Below, piece by piece: positions 1 to 6,618 of a DNA stretch of 23,208 nt; the stretch's first letter is position 1; each line of letters starts with the position of its first letter. The stretch comes from Acidaminococcus fermentans (GTDB lineage: Bacteria; Bacillota_C; Negativicutes; Acidaminococcales; Acidaminococcaceae). The stretch covers positions 1 to 23,208 of the forward strand of contig SFHH01000020.1 of assembly GCA_004555735.1 (NCBI GenBank). Reading direction: 5' to 3'. Made by a program: the position numbers and the translations under genes. The notes beneath the pieces were generated by a model, which saw nothing but the letters and a program-made list of their open reading frames with translations, did no database searches and had not been told where the DNA came from.

Positions 1-809
1 GGGACGTCTGTCTCCTGGACAGCGTGTCCCTGGAGACCCTCAGCCAGGGAGATGGGGACCAGGTCAGGCTCTCGTTCCGCCAGGGCACGGTAGAGGAATC
101 CGCCAGCCACTCCGCTGCGGATCAGCTGGATCTTGGTATAGAGCTGGGTGGTGGACCACTGGACCCGGGGGGTGCAGCGCTCCTGGTGGAATCGTTCCAG
201 GATGGTTTCCCGGAAATTTTGGCTGCCTTCGATTTCTACCAGATCTTCTTGGGCCACTTGGGCAAGGGAAAGAGATCTTTCTTGGGCATAAGGATGATTC
301 CGGCTGACACAGTAGACGATTTCACTTTTCTTCATAGGCTGGGATCCTACTGTGCCTGGATTGATATTCCTGCCACTGACGATGGCGATGTCGATCCGAT
401 TGTCTTGGAGGGCTTTCCGCAGGGTCAGGGAAGTCCCATGATGGAGTTCCAGGCGGATCTCTGGATGTTCTTTATGGAACTGGGCCAGCATAGGGATTTC
501 CTGGGCCTCGATCATGGGAGGGAGCCCCACCCGGATGGATGTATTCTTTTTCTGCAAACGGGTCATATCATCTGTGATCTGCTTGGCCCGCTGGAGCAGT
601 TCTTCTACTTCCAGGGAAAAGTATGACCCTTCCGTGGTCAGGATCAGTTTCTTATGGGAACGTTTGAACAGCTTCAGCCCGAACTCCTCTTCCAGCTCCC
701 GGATGGCCGCTGAAACAGCAGGTTGGGAAATGTGGAGTTCTTCGGCCGCCTTGGTAATGCTGTGCTGGCGGCAAACCTCCTGAAAATAGCGCAGTTGATG
801 TAATTTCAT
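1..809 (-). CDS. LysR-type transcriptional regulator, C-terminus cut by window edge
   Basis: Reading the minus strand from an ATG at 809-807 gives 269 open codons that run off the left edge. The protein starts MKLHQLRYFQEVCRQHSITK and continues through a LysR winged helix-turn-helix (residues 1-60, with AAEELHISQPAVSAAIRELE as the recognition region). From about residue 92 follows a periplasmic-binding-like effector domain (IRVGLPPMIEAQEIPMLAQF, then DIAIVSGRNI). The family is about 300 aa, so roughly 30 residues are missing. A strong ribosome binding site (GGGAGG at 819-824) supports this start. The gene is divergent from bioY across a 269-bp AT-rich gap. LysR regulators often control the divergent neighbour and themselves, so bioY or its operon is a possible target, but the effector is unknown. 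Family assignment is secure; target is inference. Confidence 0.93.
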   Translation of the reverse strand, partial: MKLHQLRYFQEVCRQHSITKAAEELHISQPAVSAAIRELEEEFGLKLFKRSHKKLILTTEGSYFSLEVEELLQRAKQITDDMTRLQKKNTSIRVGLPPMIEAQEIPMLAQFHKEHPEIRLELHHGTSLTLRKALQDNRIDIAIVSGRNINPGTVGSQPMKKSEIVYCVSRNHPYAQERSLSLAQVAQEDLVEIEGSQNFRETILERFHQERCTPRVQWSTTQLYTKIQLIRSGVAGGFLYRALAEREPDLVPISLAEGLQGHAVQETDV

Positions 810-884
810 GGATTTTCCTCCCAAACCTGGGGATCTTCCGCTAGCATCGGAGAATCCCGATTTTCCCTTTATAAATGTCTTGTC

Positions 885-903
885 TTTTATACATTATATA
901 AAA
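885..903. promoter_or_regulatory. Perfect 7-bp inverted repeat, candidate LysR-type operator
   Basis: TTTTATA-N5-TATAAAA, a perfect dyad with a 5-bp spacer, lies in the lysR-bioY gap about 76 bp upstream of the lysR start codon. It covers the best -10 hexamer for lysR (TATAAT on the minus strand, 898-893). LysR-type proteins bind AT-rich dyads of roughly this span and commonly repress themselves, so this fits an autoregulatory site. The region is AT-rich, so a chance dyad cannot be excluded. Confidence 0.4.
893..898 (-). promoter_or_regulatory. Probable lysR -10 element
   Basis: TATAAT on the minus strand, 84 bp before the lysR ATG. The hexamer 17 bp further upstream (TTATTT on the minus strand, 921-916) is a poor -35. 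The assignment rests mostly on the perfect -10 and the location. Confidence 0.4.
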
Positions 904-1012
904 AACGTCCGAAAAAAATAACAACAGGTTCAATTATGATGAAAATAAGAAAAAATTATAATAACTGAAACTTTCTCCAGAGTTCGCAAAACAACGGTAG
1001 AACTGGCGCAAT

Positions 1013-1048
1013 TCTGTTATAATAGGAACAAAAATCAAGAAGCTTGAT
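1013..1048 (+). promoter_or_regulatory. bioY operon promoter (extended -10) and leader hairpin
   Basis: TCTGTTATAAT at 1013-1023 contains a TGnTATAAT extended -10 (TATAAT at 1018-1023) with no good -35 hexamer. The short 5' leader carries a perfect hairpin ATCAAG-AAG-CTTGAT (1034-1048), close to the expected transcription start. It has no T-tract, so it is not a terminator. I saw no typical long BirA-type operator. The same 11-base promoter core precedes the rubrerythrin and metK genes. Confidence 0.65.
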
Positions 1049-1078
1049 CCGAAAGGAAAATCTTTTCAGGAGGAAACG

Positions 1079-1642
1079 ATGCAGACAACTCATACTCCTT
1101 TGGCTCTTTGTGGCCTTTTTACGGCTCTCATGGCGGTGGGGGCCTTGATCCATATCATGGTCCCTTTGGGGATCTGGCAGGTGACCATTTCCCTGCAGAT
1201 CTTTGTAGCCGTATTGGCAGGCCTGTTCCTAGGCCGGCGGCTGGGCTTTCTCAGCGTCCTGGCTTATCTGGTCCTGGGGCTGGCGGGACTGCCGGTCTTC
1301 GCCCATGGCGGGGGACTGGGCTATCTGATGAAACCCACTTTTGGCTTTCTGCTGGGGTTTCCCTGTGCCGCCTGGATGACCGGTCTGCTGGCGGGCAATC
1401 CGGCCCGAGCCGGGCTGAAACGGCTGCTGACAGCGGCTCTAGGGGGCGAAATGGTTTATTACGGATGCGGGCTGGTCTATTATGACCTGATGTTCAACTG
1501 GGTGCTGCAGAATACGGGAGGCATTGGATTGGTACGGCTGTTGGAAGTCTGGTTCCTGAGTACGGTCTTGCCGGATTACGCCCTTTGTGCCCTGGCTGTC
1601 CTGGTCTATCGAAAAGTGGCACCCAGGGTAATAAGGAGATAA
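1079..1642 (+). CDS. bioY: BioY, substrate-binding S component of the ECF biotin transporter
   Basis: A 187-aa, very hydrophobic protein with about six membrane segments and the BioY signature: a PLGIWQVTISLQIF-like first segment, a LAGLFLGRRLGFLSVLAYLV stretch, and GLPVFAHGGGLGYLMKPTFG corresponding to the conserved glycine-rich loop. It captures biotin in the cytoplasmic membrane and normally works with the energizing module EcfA-EcfA'-EcfT, none of which is encoded here. Length is typical. The start has a strong Shine-Dalgarno (AGGAGG, 1068-1073). It is the first gene of the operon and ends 1 nt before hemC, so biotin uptake appears co-transcribed with tetrapyrrole synthesis. No biotin synthesis gene is visible nearby, which fits a scavenging role but does not prove auxotrophy. 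Confidence 0.93.
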   Translation: MQTTHTPLALCGLFTALMAVGALIHIMVPLGIWQVTISLQIFVAVLAGLFLGRRLGFLSVLAYLVLGLAGLPVFAHGGGLGYLMKPTFGFLLGFPCAAWMTGLLAGNPARAGLKRLLTAALGGEMVYYGCGLVYYDLMFNWVLQNTGGIGLVRLLEVWFLSTVLPDYALCALAVLVYRKVAPRVIRR

Positions 1643-1643
1643 G

Positions 1644-2510
1644 ATGAAAAAACTGATTGCAGCAACTCGGGGCAGCCGTCTTGCCCTGGCACAGACCTAT
1701 ATCGTATGCCGGCTGTTGGAGGAAGCAGGGGTGGAAACGGAAATCCGGACGATTACGACTGCCGGGGATCGGGACCGGATCCATGCCCTGGTGAAAATCG
1801 GCGGCCGAGGGATCTTTGTCCGGGAAATCGAGCGGGAACTGTTATGCGGCGAAGCGGATATCGCTGTCCACAGTGCCAAGGATCTTCCCTATCAGCTGGC
1901 AGATGGACTGCTCATCGCAGGTACCCCTAAAGCAGCAGATCCTCGGGACGCCTTGATCCTTCCAGCTGGGAAGAGCCTAGAACCAGGGATGGCCGTGGGG
2001 ACCGGAAGTCCCCGCCGGATCCAGGAAATCGGGCAGCTGTATCCGGATCTGGTCTTTCGGGATATCCGGGGCAATGTGACGACCCGGCTCCATAAACTGG
2101 AACGGGGAGAATATGACGCCATCGTCCTGGCGATGGCCGGGATCCAACGCATGGATCTGGACCTGTCCCGGTATCAGGTCCTGCCGCTTCCTGTGGAACA
2201 AGTGATGCCTGCTGGATGTCAGGGCATCATCGGGATCGAATGTCGGAGAGGGGATCGGGATCTGGTCCGGCTCCTGCAGCGGATCTCTGATCCGGAGACC
2301 TGGCGCCGGTTCCAATGGGAGCGGGAATTATTCTGTTCGATGAAGGTGGACTGTTCCTGTCCCGTAGGGATCCACTGCCGACTGCTGGACCAGGGCCGGA
2401 TGGAACTCTTGGCTATGGTGGACGGGAAACGAGCCCGGCGGCTGGGTTTGGAGAAAGAGGGGAAGGCACTGTGCGCTTCCCTGAAGGAGGAACTCTATGA
2501 CTGGAGATAA
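1644..2510 (+). CDS. hemC: Hydroxymethylbilane synthase (porphobilinogen deaminase)
   Basis: A 288-aa cytoplasmic enzyme that polymerizes four porphobilinogens into hydroxymethylbilane. Family motifs appear in order: ATRGSRLALAQ at the N-terminus, GGRGIFVREIE with AVHSAKDLP (substrate and catalytic region), GTGSPRR, FRDIRGNVTTRL, and GCQGIIGIEC. The dipyrromethane cofactor attachment cysteine is Cys237 in the segment VDCSCPVGIHC, which aligns with the GGCQVPIG motif of other HemC proteins. Length is slightly below the usual ~310 aa. The start lies 1 nt after the bioY stop with AAGGAGA upstream, and the 3' end overlaps the cobA-hemD start by 14 nt, indicating translational coupling. The next two genes carry the product to precorrin-2 and sirohydrochlorin. 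Confidence 0.97.
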   Translation: MKKLIAATRGSRLALAQTYIVCRLLEEAGVETEIRTITTAGDRDRIHALVKIGGRGIFVREIERELLCGEADIAVHSAKDLPYQLADGLLIAGTPKAADPRDALILPAGKSLEPGMAVGTGSPRRIQEIGQLYPDLVFRDIRGNVTTRLHKLERGEYDAIVLAMAGIQRMDLDLSRYQVLPLPVEQVMPAGCQGIIGIECRRGDRDLVRLLQRISDPETWRRFQWERELFCSMKVDCSCPVGIHCRLLDQGRMELLAMVDGKRARRLGLEKEGKALCASLKEELYDWR

Positions 2511-3966
2511 AGCCCGAAGGGGCGAAGTCTGGCTGGTAGGAGCCGGCTGCGGTGCCGGGCTCTTGACACTGGAGGGAAGAAAGATCCTGGCCCAGGCTGA
2601 AACGGTGCTGTACGATGCCCTGGTGCCCCCTGAAGTGCTCCGAGAGGTCCGCCCTGAGGCGGAACGGCTGCCGGTAGGCAAACGCAGCGGGCGCCACAGC
2701 ATGGCCCAGGAGGCCATCAATCAGCTGCTGCTCCAAAAGGCCCGGGAAGGGAAACGGGTGGTGCGGCTCAAGGGCGGAGACAGTTTTGTCTTTGGCCGAG
2801 GCGGAGAAGAAGCACTGGCACTCCAGGCGGCGGGAATCCCCTGGCATGTGGTGCCGGGAATCAGTTCCGCGATCGCGGTGCCGGAACATTTCGGTATCCC
2901 AGTGACCCACCGGGGATTGGCCCGTTCCTTTACCGTGGTCACTGGACATACCCAGGATGGACTGGGAGAAGATTGGAAAGCCCTGGCCCAGCTGCAAGGG
3001 ACTCTGGTATTCCTCATGGGAGTAGAGCGTCTGGAGACCATTTGCCGGTGCTTGGTCCAGGCAGGGAAGCCACCGGATACCCCGACCAGCGTCCTTTGCG
3101 GGGGATACAGCCCTCAGGAAATCCGCATTGACGGGACACTTTCCAACCTTCCGGGAAAGGCCAAGGAACAGGGGGCCTTTGCGCCGGCCATCATCCTGGT
3201 AGGGCCCGTGGCTGACCTGGGACTGCAGCCGTCTTGGGAAGGGAATCTGGAGGGGATCCTGGTCACCGGGACCCCGGTGTTCTGCCAGGAAGTGGCAGGT
3301 GCTCTGGAAGCGGCTGGAAAGACGGTCACGGAACTTCCGATCCTGGATCTGGAACCGCTGTTCCAGAATATCCCGGAAGATTTTGACCGGTATGACTGGC
3401 TGGTCTTTACCAGCCGGAACGGGGTCCGCCTGTTCTTCCAATGGTTCCGAGCGGCTCGGCAGGATTTCCGGCGGCTGGGGCAGGTGCGGTTTGCCTGCAT
3501 CGGCCGGGGAACGGCTGAGGAACTAGCCCACCAAGGATTCCAGGCGGATCTGGTGCCGGAGACTTTTACAGCAGAAGCTTTAGGCAGGGCCTTGGGAGGA
3601 AAAATGGATCCCCGAGACCGCTGTCTCCTGCTCCGGGCAGAAGAAGGGTCCCCGGATCTGGTCCGGGAACTGGAAAAGGCAGGGCTGAACTATCAGGATG
3701 CGTCCATTTATCGGGTCCGTTCCTTGGAGGACAAAGGGGGGACGCACCGCCTGCTTTCGCCAAGGATCATGATCTTTGGCAGCGGCAGGGGGGTCCATGC
3801 TTTTTTCCGGCAGTTCACCCTGGCACCGGAGACCCGGATCCTCTGTATCGGTCCAGTTACGGCCCGGGCTGCCTGGGAAGAAGGCTGCAAGCATGTGGAA
3901 ACAGCCAGGATCCATTCCGTATCCGGCATCCGGGAAGCTCTGGAAAGAAAGGAAGTGCGGGAATGA
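2497..3966 (+). CDS. cobA-hemD: CobA-HemD fusion: uroporphyrinogen-III C-methyltransferase / uroporphyrinogen-III synthase
   Basis: A 489-aa bifunctional enzyme. Residues ~6-245 are the SAM-dependent methyltransferase CobA (VLYDALVPPEVL, VGKRSGRHSMAQEAIN, VVRLKGGDSFVFGRGGEE, VVPGISSAIAVP, GIPVTHRG), making precorrin-2. Residues ~250-489 are HemD (LVFTSRNGVRLFF, RFACIGRGTAEEL, RILCIGPVTARAAWEEG), which cyclizes hydroxymethylbilane. Such fusions are common in Firmicutes. Oddity: the N-terminal Gly-rich SAM loop reads VGAGCGAGLLTLEG where the family normally has VGAGPGDPxLLTLK, so the Pro is Cys and the loop is one residue shorter without Asp. The start has an AGGAGG site inside hemC, and the stop overlaps the next gene by ATGA. 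The product feeds siroheme and corrinoid synthesis. Confidence 0.95.
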   Translation: MTGDKARRGEVWLVGAGCGAGLLTLEGRKILAQAETVLYDALVPPEVLREVRPEAERLPVGKRSGRHSMAQEAINQLLLQKAREGKRVVRLKGGDSFVFGRGGEEALALQAAGIPWHVVPGISSAIAVPEHFGIPVTHRGLARSFTVVTGHTQDGLGEDWKALAQLQGTLVFLMGVERLETICRCLVQAGKPPDTPTSVLCGGYSPQEIRIDGTLSNLPGKAKEQGAFAPAIILVGPVADLGLQPSWEGNLEGILVTGTPVFCQEVAGALEAAGKTVTELPILDLEPLFQNIPEDFDRYDWLVFTSRNGVRLFFQWFRAARQDFRRLGQVRFACIGRGTAEELAHQGFQADLVPETFTAEALGRALGGKMDPRDRCLLLRAEEGSPDLVRELEKAGLNYQDASIYRVRSLEDKGGTHRLLSPRIMIFGSGRGVHAFFRQFTLAPETRILCIGPVTARAAWEEGCKHVETARIHSVSGIREALERKEVRE

Positions 3967-4532
3967 GTTATTTCCCCTTGATGGTCCAGCTGGAACAGCA
4001 GCCGGTCCTTTTGGTGGGAGGCGGGCGGACCGCGCTCCACAAAGCCCGGATCCTGCTGGAATTCGGAGCCCGAATCCAGGTAGTGGCTCCCGTCCTTATA
4101 CCCGGATTCCATGCCCTGCCGGTCCAAATAGCAGAAAGGAATTTCAGCCAAGAGGACATCTTACGGGAAAAATGGCAGATGGTCGTGGCTGCGACCAATG
4201 AAAGAGCGGTCAATGAAAGGATCAGCCGTCTTTGTCAGGAACAGAAAATCCCAGTGAATGTAGTAGATGATCCGGCGCTGTGTTCCTTCATCTTTCCGGC
4301 CCTGCTGAAAGAGGGAGAAGTGATCTGTGCTGTCAGCAGCGGCGGCAGGAGCCCCCTGGTGGCACAGTATGTGAAAAGCCGGATCCAACAAGTCCTGCCG
4401 CAGGGATTAGGTGCCCTCAATGAACAGATGGGAGGATACCGGCAGCAGTTGAGACAGGAAGAAAAAGATCCCCAAAAACGGAAAGAGAGGCTGAAGGAGA
4501 GGCTCCAGCAGCTCTTGGACAGGTTCTCATAA
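3963..4532 (+). CDS. Precorrin-2 dehydrogenase / possible sirohydrochlorin ferrochelatase (CysG N-terminal, Met8-like)
   Basis: A 189-aa cytoplasmic protein with a Rossmann NAD-binding start (PVLLVGGGRTALHKARILLE, residues ~15-34), a NVVDDPALCSFIFPALLKEG segment containing the conserved catalytic-type Asp, and AVSSGGRSPLVAQYVK, all typical of the CysG-N/Met8/SirC family. It oxidizes precorrin-2 to sirohydrochlorin with NAD. Some members also insert iron; this cannot be decided here. The C-terminus is short and very basic/acidic (QEEKDPQKRKERLKER), so the protein is at the short end of the family. It overlaps cobA-hemD by ATGA and is the last gene of the operon; no clear terminator follows. 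Siroheme is the likely product, and cobalt-corrinoid use is also possible. Confidence 0.92.
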   Translation: MSYFPLMVQLEQQPVLLVGGGRTALHKARILLEFGARIQVVAPVLIPGFHALPVQIAERNFSQEDILREKWQMVVAATNERAVNERISRLCQEQKIPVNVVDDPALCSFIFPALLKEGEVICAVSSGGRSPLVAQYVKSRIQQVLPQGLGALNEQMGGYRQQLRQEEKDPQKRKERLKERLQQLLDRFS

Positions 4533-4570
4533 AAAAACATATCAAATGGAAAAATATTTTCCAAAAAGAC

Positions 4571-4598
4571 TTGCATTATTTTAAGAGTCTGTTATAAT
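4571..4598 (+). promoter_or_regulatory. Rubrerythrin promoter
   Basis: TTGCAT (4571-4576), a 16-bp spacer and TATAAT (4593-4598), the latter inside the extended -10 core TCTGTTATAAT (4588-4598). This is the best-formed promoter in the window and fits a strongly expressed stress protein. It lies between the end of the siroheme operon and the rubrerythrin start. Confidence 0.75.
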
Positions 4599-4615
4599 AA
4601 TAACCGTAAGAGATA

Positions 4616-4627
4616 ATTAATATTAAT
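4616..4627. promoter_or_regulatory. 12-bp perfect palindrome downstream of the rubrerythrin promoter, candidate operator
   Basis: ATTAATATTAAT lies 18 bp after the -10 hexamer, so it would sit in the first part of the transcript, a usual repressor position. It is followed by a TGTAAA direct repeat (4641-4646 and 4650-4655). It is not a good match to the PerR 7-1-7 box as I know it. AT-richness makes chance plausible. Confidence 0.25.
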
Positions 4628-4672
4628 AAATACAAAATCTTGTAAACTGTGTAAATCAGGGGAGGCAATATC

Positions 4673-5221
4673 ATGAAAAAGTTCATTTGCAGAGTGTGCG
4701 GTTATGTCTATGAAGGCGAAGAAGCTCCGGAAAAGTGCCCGCAGTGTGGCGCTCCCAAAGATAAATTCGATGAACTGAAAGAAGGCGTCAAGGAATACGC
4801 TGATGAACATGTGGTCGGCGTTGCCAAAGGCGTGGATGAACGGGTACTGGAAGGCCTGCGTCAGCACTTCACCGGCGAATGTTCCGAAGTAGGCATGTAT
4901 CTGGCCATGAGCCGGGTGGCTGACCGGGAAGGCTATCCGGAAGTGGCGGAAGCCTACAAACGGATCGCTTTCGAGGAAGCAGAGCATGCAGCCAAATTCG
5001 CAGAACTGCTGGGTGAAGTAGTCACCGACAGCACCCAAAAGAACCTGGAGATGCGGGCTGCTGCTGAACAGGGTGCTTGCGCTGGCAAGAAGGAAATCGC
5101 TACCCTGGCCAAACAGCTGGGCTACGATGCCATCCATGATACCGTCCATGAAATGGCCAAGGACGAAGCCCGTCATGGCCGCGTATTCGATGGCCTGCTG
5201 GCCCGTTACTTTGCAAAATAA
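4673..5221 (+). CDS. Reverse-architecture rubrerythrin (rubredoxin domain first)
   Basis: A 182-aa cytoplasmic peroxide/oxygen-detoxifying protein. Residues 1-35 form a rubredoxin-like iron site with Cys6, Cys9, Cys22 and Cys25 (CRVCGYVYEG ... CPQCG). Residues ~55-182 form a ferritin-like di-iron four-helix bundle with the ligand-bearing segments FTGECSEVGMYLA, AFEEAEHAAKFAE and HEMAKDEARHGRVF. This order is the reverse of classical rubrerythrin and matches the reverse rubrerythrins of clostridia, which reduce hydrogen peroxide and oxygen with electrons from NADH via a reductase. That reductase is not encoded here. The gene has its own promoter, a GGGGAGG ribosome site (4659-4665) and a downstream terminator, so it is monocistronic. 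It indicates an anaerobe that must survive oxygen exposure. Confidence 0.95.
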   Translation: MKKFICRVCGYVYEGEEAPEKCPQCGAPKDKFDELKEGVKEYADEHVVGVAKGVDERVLEGLRQHFTGECSEVGMYLAMSRVADREGYPEVAEAYKRIAFEEAEHAAKFAELLGEVVTDSTQKNLEMRAAAEQGACAGKKEIATLAKQLGYDAIHDTVHEMAKDEARHGRVFDGLLARYFAK

Positions 5222-5258
5222 GAGAGCCCGGTAACTGTATTCAGATACTGGTGCGGGG

Positions 5259-5318
5259 AAAAAAGGCTGTACAAGATTGCCGACAGATCGATGTCGGCGG
5301 TCTGTACAGCCTTTTTTT
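5259..5318. terminator. Long near-symmetrical terminator after rubrerythrin
   Basis: A run of A's followed by GGCTGTACA (5265-5273), an inner arm pair around GATTGCCGACA/TGTCGGCGGTC (continuing the stem with G-U wobbles) and TGTACAGCC followed by seven T's (5303-5318). The A-tract on the left means the opposite strand also has a T-tract, so it could stop transcription from either side. Confidence 0.9.
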
Positions 5319-5367
5319 GCCAGGAAAGATCTTAGTTGGCGGACCAACGCAGCCCAACCCTTTTTTG

Positions 5368-5376
5368 TGATATAAT
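5368..5376 (+). promoter_or_regulatory. Promoter of the citC-like gene (extended -10)
   Basis: TGATATAAT (TGnTATAAT, hexamer 5371-5376) is 30 bp before the start codon, with no recognizable -35 hexamer 17 bp upstream. The gene lies between the rubrerythrin terminator and the metK promoter, so it is probably a single transcription unit. Confidence 0.6.
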
Positions 5377-5405
5377 GGGGTGACTTTAAAACCAGAAGGA
5401 GACAA

Positions 5406-6398
5406 ATGATGTCTGATTATTTGGAACAGGAAGGGATCCGGCGGGATGCCAATCTGGATTATACCTGTGTGATGTTTGACAGCGACTATCAGGCCATTGC
5501 TACCGGCAGCTGTTTTGGCAATACCCTGCGCTGTATGGCAGTGGATCATCGGCATCAGGGCGAAGGGCTGATGAACGAAATCGTTTCCCATCTGGTCCAG
5601 ATCCAGTATGAAAGGGGCCATCTCCATCTATTCCTCTATACCAAGTGCAGCTCGGCCAAATTCTTTGGAGATCTGGGCTTCTATGAAATTGCCCGGATCG
5701 AAGACCAGATCGTGTTCATGGAAAATCGGAAAGATGGGTTTTCCAGTTATCTGGATCAGCTGGCCCAAAGCCGGATCGATGCACCGAAAGTGGCAGCCAT
5801 CGTGATGAATGCCAATCCTTTTACCCTGGGGCATCAGTATCTGGTGGAAAAGGCTGCTGGGGAAAATGATGCAGTACATCTTTTCATGGTCAGCGAAGAT
5901 GCCAGCCTGTTTCCCTATGCGGTGCGGAAAAAACTCATCCTGGAGGGGACCCGTCATCTGACCAACATCCGGTACCATGACAGCGGGCCCTATATCATCA
6001 GTCAGGCTACATTCCCCAGCTATTTCCAGAAGGATGCAGAAGCCGTGATCGCCAGCCATGCCAACCTGGATCTGGCCATCTTTACGAAAATCGCCCATCG
6101 GCTGGGCATTACTTCCCGGTATGTGGGGGAAGAACCTACTAGCGTAGTCACTGGCCTCTACAACCAGGTGATGCAGCAGCGTCTGCCGGATGCTGGGATC
6201 CAATGCATCGTAGTCCCCCGCCGGGCGGAACAGGGGGAAGTGGTCAGCGCCTCCACCGTACGGAAAGCCATCCAGGAAGGCAACTGGGAACGGGTCCGGG
6301 AGCAGGTGCCTCCTACGACTTGGGACTTCCTCCAGAGTGAGGCAGCCCGTCCCATCTTGGCAAAGATCCAGAAAGAGCAGGATGTGGTCCATTATTGA
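5406..6398 (+). CDS. citC: [Citrate (pro-3S)-lyase] ligase, CitC-like
   Basis: A 330-aa cytoplasmic enzyme. Residues ~30-110 resemble a GNAT acetyltransferase fold (CMAVDHRHQGEGLMNEIVSHL; AKFFGDLGFYEIARI). Residues ~130-330 are an adenylyltransferase/ligase of the cytidylyltransferase superfamily, with NANPFTLGHQYLVEKA (GH at 142-143) and SASTVRKAI (281-289). This two-part layout is that of CitC, which uses ATP and acetate to acetylate the 2'-(5''-phosphoribosyl)-3'-dephospho-CoA group on the citrate lyase acyl carrier CitD. The E. coli protein is about 20 residues longer at the N-terminus, and an in-frame stop at 5373-5375 rules out a longer start here. RBS is AGAAGGAG. No citD, citE, citF, citX or citG is adjacent, which is unusual. 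A related acetylation role on another enzyme cannot be excluded. Confidence 0.88.
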   Translation: MMSDYLEQEGIRRDANLDYTCVMFDSDYQAIATGSCFGNTLRCMAVDHRHQGEGLMNEIVSHLVQIQYERGHLHLFLYTKCSSAKFFGDLGFYEIARIEDQIVFMENRKDGFSSYLDQLAQSRIDAPKVAAIVMNANPFTLGHQYLVEKAAGENDAVHLFMVSEDASLFPYAVRKKLILEGTRHLTNIRYHDSGPYIISQATFPSYFQKDAEAVIASHANLDLAIFTKIAHRLGITSRYVGEEPTSVVTGLYNQVMQQRLPDAGIQCIVVPRRAEQGEVVSASTVRKAIQEGNWERVREQVPPTTWDFLQSEAARPILAKIQKEQDVVHY

Positions 6399-6409
6399 GT
6401 GGGTCCATC

Positions 6410-6438
6410 TTGTGTTTTGCTACTGTATCTGTTATAAT
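6410..6438 (+). promoter_or_regulatory. metK-priA promoter upstream of the SAM riboswitch
   Basis: TTGTGT (6410-6415), a 17-bp spacer and TATAAT (6433-6438) within TCTGTTATAAT (6428-6438). Transcription would start about 15-20 nt before the riboswitch P1 helix. The -35 lies only 12 nt after the citC stop, and no terminator separates them. Confidence 0.7.
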
Positions 6439-6460
6439 TACAAAGCAAAATCACATATTG

Positions 6461-6604
6461 CTCATCAAGAGTGGCGGAGGGAATGGCCCAATGAAGCCAC
6501 AGCAACCATGGCCTTGGGCCAACGGTGCTAATTCCTGCAATGCGGTCTGTCGATTGTAAGATGAGAGTCCTATAGGTACTCTCATGTTTGAGAGTATTTT
6601 TTTT
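6461..6604 (+). ncRNA. SAM-I (S-box) riboswitch with transcriptional terminator
   Basis: The P1 helix is CTCATC (6461-6466) with GATGAG (6560-6565). Conserved core elements appear in order: GGAGGGA (6476-6482), ATGAAGCC, GCAACC (6502-6507) and GGTGCTAATTCC (6524-6535), all hallmarks of the SAM-I aptamer. The terminator is ACTCTCA-TGTT-TGAGAGT (6578-6595) followed by eight T's. The P1 3' side ATGAGAGT (6561-6568) is exactly complementary to ACTCTCAT (6578-6585), so P1 and the antiterminator are mutually exclusive. When SAM is abundant, P1 forms and transcription stops before metK. This is standard genetic-off feedback; the priA gene downstream shares the control. Confidence 0.96.
6578..6604 (+). 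terminator. SAM-controlled intrinsic terminator
   Basis: A 7-bp stem with TGTT loop and a T8 tract (6597-6604), 14 nt before the metK start codon. It is the expression platform of the S-box element and may also end any read-through transcription from citC. Confidence 0.93.
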
Positions 6605-6618
6605 GTAAGGAGGAAAAA

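Noticed and set aside
956..1153. 65-codon minus-strand frame over the bioY promoter and start
   Set aside because: Overlaps a clear promoter, ribosome site and the bioY start; no family resemblance.
4547..4563. Hairpin TGGAAAA-ATA-TTTTCCA after the siroheme operon, considered as a terminator
   Set aside because: A 7-bp AT-rich stem with no T-tract after it; too weak to call.
6337..6531. Small + strand frame from the citC end into the riboswitch
   Set aside because: Overlaps the metK promoter and the SAM-I aptamer, which account for the conservation-like features.
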